Assembly (NCBI GenBank): GCA_964653655.1
Contig: CAZZHG010000008.1
Location: 1 to 64,000, forward strand
Reading direction: 5' to 3'
From: CAZZHG01 sp964653655
GTDB taxonomy: Bacteria; Bdellovibrionota; FAC87; UBA2466
DNA length: 64,000 bases
Part shown: piece by piece, positions 57,116 through 64,000 of the stretch
Numbering within the stretch: the stretch's first letter is position 1
Layout of the letters: each line of letters starts with the position of its first letter
Made by a program: the position numbers and the translations under genes
Notes under the pieces: model-generated
What the model was told of the DNA's origin: nothing
The model's database searches: none
Seen by the model: only the letters and a program-made list of their open reading frames with translations

Positions 57116-57841
57116 ATGAGTCGCTGGTTTGCCGTTTTGGTTCTCGGAATGTCCTCGGTTCTGAGCGCCAGCACGCTTCCGAAACAACTGAACGCCTCCG
57201 ACATCGGCCGGGTCACTGAAATCGTCGGTATTCCCGCAGTGGCGCGCCTCATGAGATCGGCGGAAAGCTACGAAAGCTGGCCGGGTCTGAAGCTCGGCTT
57301 CGAAGTTCTCGCCGTAGGCGAGCGCGGCCTGAACAACCTCGGCGACAATACCGGCACGATGCCGAGCGTGAACCCGGTGCCCCGGCTCTATCTTTCCAAA
57401 GGACTCTTCTACGATACGGAAATCACGCTCAGCTTCTTTCCGACCAGCGAAGTGAATCCGGTGTCGACCCTCGGCGTGATTTTGAAATACACGTTTTATC
57501 AGGAGCAGGCCGACTCCTGGCTCAGCATCGCGGGATTTTTCGGAGTGACGGACGTGGAGGCGTTTCGTTCCGCCTACCACGGCACCGACGTCGAGATCGG
57601 CGTCATCCTCAGCAAGGATTACGTCCGGCTGAAACCCTACCTCGGTCTCGGCATTCTCGCCGCCCGCGGCGAAGTGGATCCCTCTCTTCTCGCGGCCGGG
57701 TTCACGGACAACGACACTTGGCTGTCCACGTTGCATGCCTTCATAGGAACGGAAATTGAGCTGCCGCTTACCTTCGGAGCGCAGATCGATCTGTTCAACT
57801 TGTCAGTTGGAGCGAGTTTCTTCGTCGGGAAGAAGTTTTAG
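57116..57841 (+). CDS. Outer-membrane beta-barrel-like protein
   Basis: 241 residues; signal peptide about 1-18. Strand-rich sequence with alternating aromatic residues (RLYLSKGLFYDTEITLSFF, TLGVILKYTFY) and terminal GASFFVGKKF. No named family. Its 3' end overlaps the convergent rfaE2 gene by 39 bp. Confidence 0.7.
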   Translation: MSRWFAVLVLGMSSVLSASTLPKQLNASDIGRVTEIVGIPAVARLMRSAESYESWPGLKLGFEVLAVGERGLNNLGDNTGTMPSVNPVPRLYLSKGLFYDTEITLSFFPTSEVNPVSTLGVILKYTFYQEQADSWLSIAGFFGVTDVEAFRSAYHGTDVEIGVILSKDYVRLKPYLGLGILAARGEVDPSLLAAGFTDNDTWLSTLHAFIGTEIELPLTFGAQIDLFNLSVGASFFVGKKF

Positions 57842-58300
57842 CTTTTCGATGAGGCTCGTCGTCGAGTAACCCGGAACCAAAGAAAGCACCCGGATTTCGC
57901 CGCCGCCCTCGCGCACCACGTGCCGCTCGGGAAGATCTTCCACGCGATAGTCACCGCCCTTGGCGTGAATGGCGGGTTTCACCAAACGAATCAGCTCTTC
58001 GGGTGTGGCCTGTTCGAAAATCACGACGTAATCGACGCACTCGAGAGAGGCCAATTGCCTTGCCCGCACGAGCTCGGAGTTGAGCGGGCGGCTCGGGCCT
58101 TTGAGGCGTTTCACGGAGGCATCGCTGTTCACGCCGACCAGAAGCACGTCCCCGAGGGCTCTCGCTTCCGTCAGGTACTCGATGTGTCCAAGGTGGAGCA
58201 GGTCGAAGCAACCGTTGGTCGTAACTACTCGCTTCCCTTGGTCTTTCATCAGACGAGAGAAACGCTCTAGGCCTTCGAAGGAGAGGAGCTTTCGATCCAC
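57803..58300 (-). CDS. rfaE2: Stand-alone heptose-1-phosphate adenylyltransferase
   Basis: 165 residues, the cytidylyltransferase-like half of HldE only. Nucleotide site TNGCFDLLHLGHIEYL (HxGH variant), then VGVNSDASVKRLKGPSRPLN and STTSLIEKL, typical of RfaE domain II. It makes ADP-heptose from D-glycero-beta-D-manno-heptose 1-phosphate for lipopolysaccharide core. The sugar-kinase half is not present here, so it must be encoded elsewhere. Confidence 0.93.
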   Translation of the reverse strand: MDRKLLSFEGLERFSRLMKDQGKRVVTTNGCFDLLHLGHIEYLTEARALGDVLLVGVNSDASVKRLKGPSRPLNSELVRARQLASLECVDYVVIFEQATPEELIRLVKPAIHAKGGDYRVEDLPERHVVREGGGEIRVLSLVPGYSTTSLIEKLKLLPDEETRSN

Positions 58301-58318
58301 GGAGCTAACTTAGTCGTT

Positions 58319-59215
58319 TTAGGCGGTGCGGTAAAGATAGGAGCCGGACAGCATGTCCACGAGGTTTTTTCCCTTCACGCGGATGACGAGAAGAACGCTC
58401 GGAATCACGAGGGCCTCCAGGAAAAAACTAGAAATGATGCGCATGAGTTTTCTGGCGAAACGGCTGTCGCCTTCGCCCAGCGGATAGTTGATGCGAAGGC
58501 CCCACACCCACATGCCGATCGTCATGTCGAGAATGCCGACGCCAAGAACGAGATAACTCATCCAGAGAGTGGCAAAACCCAAAATCGCAAAACGCACGTA
58601 GGCCGGGTGCTGAAGGTTTGTGAGAAGCCCCTTCGACAGTACTCCGCCTTCTTTGGCGAGCACAGTGGACGTGATTAAAAGCACGACCGAGAGAAGCCCC
58701 AGAACGAAAAGCTGATCGACGATGCCCGCGAGCAACCGGCGGAGAAACGTCGCCTGCGGAACGGGCGGCGGCTGCACGGCCGGGTCCATTTCGAGAGCGG
58801 CAGCCGTCTTGGTTTCTCTCTTTTTCTCGACGTAAGTCGGCTGTTCGATTCTTTCGACGGGGGCCGGCGCGCGAAAGGTTTGTCTCGGCGGCTCGGGCTC
58901 CGAGGGCGGCTCGTACTTCGGCTCGATCATCGGCGGCTTGGGAATGAGCGGCGCGGAAGTTTCGGTCGGAAAGGAATCAAAAAATTTGGTCGCGTCCGGA
59001 ACCGGAATGCGTGCGGGAGTTTTTGGAGCTACGGTTTTGCGCTCGGGGGCTTTGGCCTGAACGGGCGCTTCTTTTTTCGGCTGGCCCGCGAGCCCGAGGC
59101 CGTCGGTGAGCGGGCGAAACGCGCGGCCGAAATGAGACTCGCCGCCGGCGTCCTCTAGCTCGTCGGCGAGAAATTTCTGCAGCTCGACGAGGCTCATGAG
59201 GCCAGTGTCTTCCAT
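58319..59215 (-). CDS. RDD-family membrane protein with long N-terminal extension
   Basis: 298 residues. The first about 150 are charged, Pro/Lys/Glu-rich and probably disordered. The RDD domain follows from FLRRLLAGIVDQLFVLGLLS (Arg and Asp at the usual places) with four hydrophobic helices to the end (LVDMLSGSYLYR). RDD proteins are inner-membrane proteins, some acting as ion antiporters. The long cytosolic extension is not usual and may bind partners. Confidence 0.82.
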   Translation of the reverse strand: MEDTGLMSLVELQKFLADELEDAGGESHFGRAFRPLTDGLGLAGQPKKEAPVQAKAPERKTVAPKTPARIPVPDATKFFDSFPTETSAPLIPKPPMIEPKYEPPSEPEPPRQTFRAPAPVERIEQPTYVEKKRETKTAAALEMDPAVQPPPVPQATFLRRLLAGIVDQLFVLGLLSVVLLITSTVLAKEGGVLSKGLLTNLQHPAYVRFAILGFATLWMSYLVLGVGILDMTIGMWVWGLRINYPLGEGDSRFARKLMRIISSFFLEALVIPSVLLVIRVKGKNLVDMLSGSYLYRTA

Positions 59216-59348
59216 CTGGGGCTCGTGCCGTCGTTTGTCTTTGGGCGTCTCCAGCTAAGGGCTCCGACTTTCAGGGATTATCCCTATTAAGCCAGCGCCG
59301 ACGCCCTCTGTAAATGTCCGGTCATCTGACACGCCGGGACATCTACCA

Positions 59349-59864
59349 TTAGATGGCGAAAACCACGCCTAGCTGAGGCTGAGCCACGGAAGTCGAGCCG
59401 AACGCGCCAAAGCGCACCTCGAAGTTGAGCGCCGCCCTTTCTCCCAACTCGACGTTGATGCCCGGCCGAAACAGCAGGCCCATGCGTACCGCGCTTATTC
59501 CGCCTCCCGTGGTGAAGACGGGCCCGGCGATTATCCCGATCAGGGGATGAATGGGCGCATCGAACTCGAAGAGGTAGAAAGCGTGAGCCATCACCGGAAT
59601 CACCATGTAGGAGAGACTGCTGCTCTGCAGGTACAGTCCCATTTCCGCGCCATAGTAGAGCGGAGTATCCACGTCGTTGCGCTTGGCAAGGCTTGCCGTG
59701 ATGCCGGGCGCGGCCGTGCCGTTTGAAGAGAGAATCGCTCCGTCGACAGTTGCCGTATAGCTGGCCGAGTCCGGACCCACGCTCGTCTCCGAGAGGGCGC
59801 CCTCGGCGGTAGCAAACCACAAGCACAATCCGATCAGCCCGATGGCGTAAGAAAACTTTTTCAT
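59349..59864 (-). CDS. Secreted beta-barrel-like protein
   Basis: 171 residues; GGGAGGA precedes ATG 59864. Signal peptide about 1-23. Strand-like alternating pattern (AEMGLYLQSSSLSYMVIPV, RAALNFEVRFGAFG) and a hydrophobic C-terminus (LGVVFAI) suggest a small outer-membrane barrel. No cysteines in the mature chain, no family recognised. Confidence 0.65.
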   Translation of the reverse strand: MKKFSYAIGLIGLCLWFATAEGALSETSVGPDSASYTATVDGAILSSNGTAAPGITASLAKRNDVDTPLYYGAEMGLYLQSSSLSYMVIPVMAHAFYLFEFDAPIHPLIGIIAGPVFTTGGGISAVRMGLLFRPGINVELGERAALNFEVRFGAFGSTSVAQPQLGVVFAI

Positions 59865-60023
59865 GAGTCCTCCCTTTCGAACAGACTCCTAAGCAAGATC
59901 AAGGCCGAGGAATGCGGATGAGGTTACTCGACGAGTCAGAGTCCTCGGCATACAGCCTCAGCCGGGATCGAAATTCCCTAGTAAGATGTGTATAGGTAGC
60001 AGCACGTCCCTTGCGGTGACCCG

Positions 60024-61427
60024 TTGAAAACCTGGAAGCCCATCCTACTGATCTTGCCCGCGTTGTTGAGTATCGCCACGGGCGCTCAAACCGCTTTCGG
60101 CAAGGGTATCCGCCAAGCCACCGAACTCTTCAACCAAGCTGAGGATTTCTTTCAGGCCGGCGATCTCGACGAGGCGTTCGATCTCTACCAAAAGATCAAA
60201 GAACAATACCCAGGAGATCGGGCTCACCTGCTGGCGCTGATTCGCTTGGGGCGGATCCACCTTAGCAAGAAAAACCCCACCGAGGCGCGGGCGGAGCTGC
60301 TGACGGCGATGAAACGCTATCCCCGCAACGATCAGTTCAACGAAATCCTGATCGGACTGGCCGAAGCCGAGATGGCCTTGAAGCAATACGCCCTGGCGAG
60401 GAAGCGCCTTGGTCAGCTTCCGACTCCGATCTCGAGATATTTTCCGGACCGGGTGAATGAGATCCTGACTTTGAGCTGTGATGCCGCCGTAGCCCTAGGC
60501 CTCAAAGTCGAAGCCGTCAAGATTATCGACGAGCAGATGTCGCTGCCCGATTCCTACAGCAACTCCAACGACGCGTCCGTGTTGCTGGAAAAGGCGAAAA
60601 CGATCGTCAAAGGCATGAACCGCCGCAAGGACCTCGAGAAACTTCGCGGCGTCGTCAGAAACATCGACATAAAACGATGGATCTCCGAACGGCTCGGGGA
60701 GTTTCACGGGGCGGAGTTTCTCGCCGCAAGCGACATGAACCCGTCGAGCTCCGCGCGCTCGATCGACGCCAAGGCCCGGCCGCTCGTCCGGGCACAGCTG
60801 AGAATCGCTTCCTTGCAGGCCAACTCCACCGACGTCGGAACCGGAGCGCAAGCTTCGTTTCTGTCGAATCTGACACCCGCGCTCTCTCTTTATTTCACCG
60901 TGCCCTGGCGACGGCGCCTGCATCCGTTCGCCATCTTCGAAGGGCGCTACGTTTCCTTCCAGCCCCTGGAAGGACGCACGCTGAACGACGCCTCCCAGTA
61001 CTCCCTCGGAGGTACCGTCGGACTGTTCATTTTCCCCCTGAAAACGAGACGGTTTTCCGTGGCCCCCGTATTCGGCGTGGGCCAACACTTCTTTTTCCGC
61101 GGCCTGACTCCCTCGACGGATATCACCGTCGACAAACTACTCATACCCCAGGCCGGCCTACAGCTCATGTTTCAGGCGCTTCAACTCGGTCTGTTCGAAA
61201 TTCAAATGGAAGGCGGAGGCCACTTGGTTTTTGCAAGAACCAACGAGTTCCAAACGGTGCGGGGAGGATTCGCCTACTACGGGAGGCTCACCGGCGGCTA
61301 TCCGATGAGCCCCACTTCCATGCTGAAGCTGGGAGCGGTGGCGCTGGTCTCGCAGCTGGAAACTTCGGATGAGGAAAGAAAAGACGTGGAGCTGGGATTC
61401 GAGCTGGCTCTGATGCTGTCGCTTTGA
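60024..61427 (+). CDS. TPR plus outer-membrane barrel protein
   Basis: 467 residues from TTG 60024, placed because it begins directly with the signal peptide (about 1-26). Residues about 33-135 are tetratricopeptide-like (ATELFNQAEDFFQAGDLDEA, LALIRLGRIHLSKKNPTEA, EAEMALKQYALARKRL). The C-terminal about 250 residues are strand-rich and end ELGFELALMLSL, resembling a barrel. The fusion could bring a periplasmic TPR platform to the outer membrane. The stop directly adjoins that of the convergent repeat protein. Confidence 0.72.
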   Translation: MKTWKPILLILPALLSIATGAQTAFGKGIRQATELFNQAEDFFQAGDLDEAFDLYQKIKEQYPGDRAHLLALIRLGRIHLSKKNPTEARAELLTAMKRYPRNDQFNEILIGLAEAEMALKQYALARKRLGQLPTPISRYFPDRVNEILTLSCDAAVALGLKVEAVKIIDEQMSLPDSYSNSNDASVLLEKAKTIVKGMNRRKDLEKLRGVVRNIDIKRWISERLGEFHGAEFLAASDMNPSSSARSIDAKARPLVRAQLRIASLQANSTDVGTGAQASFLSNLTPALSLYFTVPWRRRLHPFAIFEGRYVSFQPLEGRTLNDASQYSLGGTVGLFIFPLKTRRFSVAPVFGVGQHFFFRGLTPSTDITVDKLLIPQAGLQLMFQALQLGLFEIQMEGGGHLVFARTNEFQTVRGGFAYYGRLTGGYPMSPTSMLKLGAVALVSQLETSDEERKDVELGFELALMLSL

Positions 61428-64000
61428 TCAAGGAGCGAGATAAGCGGTGGCTCGGCCGCGCTGGGTCCCGCCCTCCGCGGCGAAGTACTCTCCGACGATG
61501 AAATCGAGTTTCCCATCCGAGTTGAGGTCGCCCGCCCCGCCGACCGCGTATCCCAAGTACGCGCCGTCCTCTTGTCCCACGGCCGTCGAGAGCTCGGTAC
61601 CCAAGGCCCCGTCGTAAAGATACGCCACTCCACGGTTGGTACCGCCCACGTCCCCGTACGGCTCTCCGACGATCCACTCGGGGATCGAATCCCCATTGGT
61701 GTCCCCGACGACGGCGATCGACTGGCCGAAGTTCGCTCCGTTCGAGCTGCCGAGCTTCGTGAATAGTATCGAAGCATCGGCGCCGCTGTACACGCGGACT
61801 CGACCGCGGAAGGATCCCCCGGCCAAAGGCTCGCCGATTATGAAGTCGTCTTTTCCATCGCCATTGATGTCACCGAGAGGCGATACCGACGAGCCCAGGG
61901 TACCGAGGTTATCGGTGCCGACGATGGTATGGATCACGTTGCCGGTGGCGCCGCTATAGACGTAAGCCGTTCCGTTGGCGAGCCCTCCCCCCGAAGCGTT
62001 CGGTTCCCCCACCAGGAAATCGGCCAGGCCGTCTTCGTTCACGTCCCCGGCTCCCGATACCGCCGATCCGAACAGCGCGCCGTTTTCCGCCCCATCTTTC
62101 GTGTAAATCACGGAGCCGGTTGCGCCGCTGAAGACGGTGGCCCGGCCCCGGCTCGAGCCCCCCGCGTCCCGGTTCGGCTCGCCCACGATGAAGTCGGGCA
62201 CCTCGTCTCCGTCGACATCACCGGCGGATGCCACCGAGCTTCCGAGAAAAGCTCCGTCCTCGGTTCCGGTGATTGTGTAAAGCGCAAGGCCGGTGGCCCC
62301 GCTGAAAACGTATACCCGTCCTTGTTGAGTGCCGGAGCCGGGGTGCTTGGGCTCGCCTACGATGAAATCGTCGAATCCATCCTCGTCGACATCGCCTACT
62401 CCGCCCACTGACAGGCCAAACTGGGTACCGCCGGAGGCATCGCCGGAAACCGTATGGATCACGGCGCCGGTCGCGCCGCTGTAAACGTACGCCTTTCCTA
62501 TCCGGTTTCCCATTCCGCCCACCCCCGGCTCTCCGACGATGAAATCCGCCTTTCCGTCGTCGTCGACGTCTCCCGCGCCCGATACCGCCCTTCCGAGCCA
62601 ACCCGTATCGTCGGCGCCGGCGACGGTGAACGGGTAGATGGAAACCGAGGAAACCGAAATGTCCTTGTTTGCTCCTAAAGACCCCGCGCCTCCGGGTGCC
62701 GGCAGAGTCAGCGACGCATTGTTACCGTACGCGTCCTGAATCGTACCGCCGTTCAGGGAGAGAGAGCTGTCGCCGACGTAATCCAAGTCGGCGCTCGTGT
62801 CGCCGGAACCGACGGTATAGTTGAAGCTCGCTATATCCAGGGAAACGGAACTAAAAGTGGCGTAAACGTCGGCGGCCCCGGTCTCCAAAAACAGCCGAGG
62901 CGTTCCGCTTACCGTAACGGGTTTCGAGAAAACCACTTGAAGAGTAATTCCCTGCCCCACTCCATACGCGCCGTTGACCGCCGTCGAGGTCACGCTCAGA
63001 ACCACCGGGGCGACGGCATCGATCACGATGGCTTTGTTGGCTCCGAGGGAACCGGCGGCCCCGGGGGAAGCAAGCGAGAGCCCGGCGTCGTTGCCGAGGG
63101 CATCCCGGATCGTGCCGCCGTTCAAAGCAAGCGCCCCCGTGGAGAAATAGTCGAGGTCCGCGCTCGTATGGTTCGCCGAAACCGTATAGGTGAATCTCAA
63201 AGTGTCGGCCGCGGCGGAAGAGGCGAAGTTGATTACGGCGTCCGAAGCGCCTGTCTCCAACGTGAGCTGGGGGGTACCCGTGACCGTGACCGGTTTATCA
63301 AAAGTGACGTCGACGGCAATCGCCTCGCCTGTCCCATAGGTGGAGTTCGCCTTAGCCGAAGTTACGTTGGTTACCGCCGGAGAAACGGGGTCGATGACGA
63401 TGGCTTTGTTGACGGCAAGAGCTCCGGCCGCGCCGAGGCCCGGCAGAGTCAGCTCAGCCGCGTTGCCGGCGGCGTCCCGGATGGTACCACCGTTGAGCGC
63501 GAGCGAGCTTGTGGAAACGTAGTTAAGATCGGCGCTAGTGTGGCCGGAGGCGATCGTGTACGGAAACAAGGCCGTGTCGCCGGACACTGAGACATAATCC
63601 ACGACCGCGTCCGACGCTCCCGTTTCCAAAGTTAACCGAGGCGTTCCGGTCACCGTAACGTTTTCGCTGAAAACCACTTGCACCGCGACACCTTGCCCGG
63701 TTCCCAGAGATCCGTTCGCGGTGGTGGAAGTGACGTTCGTCACCGTCGGTGCGACGCCATCCACGGACAAGCTCTTGCTTGCGCCGAGCGAACCGCTGCC
63801 TCCGGGGGAAGGCAACGTGAGTATGGCCGCGTTGCCCACTCCGTCGCGGATCGTGCCGCCGTTCAAGGCGAGTGCCGCGGCCGAAGCATAATCCAAATCC
63901 GAGGAGAGATGCCCGGATTGAACGGTGTAGGTGAAGGTCAGCGTGGTCGAACCCGTTCCCGACGCGTAATCCACCACGGCATCGGAAGCGCCTGTCTCGA
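61428..64000 (-). CDS. Large surface protein with Ig-like repeats and seven FG-GAP repeats (N-terminus outside window)
   Basis: The frame stays open through base 64000 (GTG 63977 is internal), so at least 857 residues are visible and more lie beyond. The N-terminal visible part is about four tandem repeats of roughly 112 residues sharing GTPxLTLETGASDAVV, SADLDY and ALNGGTIRDAxGNxA words, probably Ig-like/Calx-beta-type domains. The C-terminal about 400 residues are seven FG-GAP units, each with GDVDxDGxxDFIVGEP (calcium-binding DxDxDG) and VYSGATG, enough for a seven-blade integrin-alpha-like propeller. Likely a calcium-dependent adhesin or exported surface protein. Confidence 0.85.
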   Translation of the reverse strand, partial: ETGASDAVVDYASGTGSTTLTFTYTVQSGHLSSDLDYASAAALALNGGTIRDGVGNAAILTLPSPGGSGSLGASKSLSVDGVAPTVTNVTSTTANGSLGTGQGVAVQVVFSENVTVTGTPRLTLETGASDAVVDYVSVSGDTALFPYTIASGHTSADLNYVSTSSLALNGGTIRDAAGNAAELTLPGLGAAGALAVNKAIVIDPVSPAVTNVTSAKANSTYGTGEAIAVDVTFDKPVTVTGTPQLTLETGASDAVINFASSAAADTLRFTYTVSANHTSADLDYFSTGALALNGGTIRDALGNDAGLSLASPGAAGSLGANKAIVIDAVAPVVLSVTSTAVNGAYGVGQGITLQVVFSKPVTVSGTPRLFLETGAADVYATFSSVSLDIASFNYTVGSGDTSADLDYVGDSSLSLNGGTIQDAYGNNASLTLPAPGGAGSLGANKDISVSSVSIYPFTVAGADDTGWLGRAVSGAGDVDDDGKADFIVGEPGVGGMGNRIGKAYVYSGATGAVIHTVSGDASGGTQFGLSVGGVGDVDEDGFDDFIVGEPKHPGSGTQQGRVYVFSGATGLALYTITGTEDGAFLGSSVASAGDVDGDEVPDFIVGEPNRDAGGSSRGRATVFSGATGSVIYTKDGAENGALFGSAVSGAGDVNEDGLADFLVGEPNASGGGLANGTAYVYSGATGNVIHTIVGTDNLGTLGSSVSPLGDINGDGKDDFIIGEPLAGGSFRGRVRVYSGADASILFTKLGSSNGANFGQSIAVVGDTNGDSIPEWIVGEPYGDVGGTNRGVAYLYDGALGTELSTAVGQEDGAYLGYAVGGAGDLNSDGKLDFIVGEYFAAEGGTQRGRATAYLAP

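Noticed and set aside
55504..57219. 571-codon ORF on the plus strand opposite dusB and the Xer recombinase
   Set aside because: It spans two well-supported minus-strand genes and has no recognisable domain.
60004..60019. Sigma-54-like AGCACG-N4-TTGCG before the gene at 60024
   Set aside because: The essential GG of the -24 element is AG and the leader would be too short.

Overview
The window is a dense stretch (few gaps, both strands used, GC-rich) of a Gram-negative chromosome. No mobile element, phage or CRISPR array is visible. Many predicted lipoproteins, outer-membrane barrels and secreted proteases or hydrolases, a Tlc-type nucleotide translocase and an NtrC-class regulator fit a Bdellovibrionota-like (Bdellovibrio-related) or similar delta-type lineage. 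That placement is an inference from gene content, not from a phylogenetic marker.

Region by region: 0-8 kb holds a TerC protein cut by the window edge, a ribbon-helix-helix protein, a CNNM/CBS membrane protein, a hairpin-rich non-coding zone with a tRNA-like element, the tmRNA gene (minus strand), an NhaR-like regulator, and a hibernation factor / zinc ribbon / carbonic anhydrase / bestrophin cluster. 8-12 kb holds secreted or membrane enzymes. 12-27 kb is an island of small envelope and stress proteins (DUF883, YqjE-like, DUF3618-like, BON, KGG, hemerythrin, YHS, Rieske oxidoreductase, small lipoproteins and membrane peptides). 27-37 kb is mostly secreted enzymes: a signal-peptide-bearing Fic protein, a subtilase, an FTP-type metallopeptidase and two tandem astacins. 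37-42 kb has rsgA, dps, sfsA, an OmpA-like protein and tRNA-Leu(CAG). 42-46 kb is the housekeeping run tmk-holB-metG-tatD followed by an RmlD-like reductase. 46-64 kb mixes secreted proteins with dusB, a Xer recombinase and rfaE2, and ends in a large FG-GAP/repeat surface protein that continues past the window.

The main discovery candidate is regulatory. Fifteen sequences matching the sigma-54 -24/-12 consensus (GG-N10-GC in a TGGCACG-N4-TTGCA frame) lie between 8.2 and 24.8 kb. Nearly all sit 14-95 bp in front of a gene with a good start, and four pairs are back to back. Inside this island is an NtrC-family response regulator, the last gene of a three-gene operon that itself starts with such a promoter. 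This suggests a self-amplifying sigma-54 envelope/general-stress regulon in which one promoter appears to drive a small RNA. Two further sites lie at 39.4 and 46.7 kb.

A second curiosity is structural. Long palindromes abut the 3' ends of both the tmRNA and the tRNA-Leu gene. A 136-nt tRNA-Ser-like element next to tmRNA has an intact acceptor stem but perfect 10-12 bp hairpins in place of its other arms.
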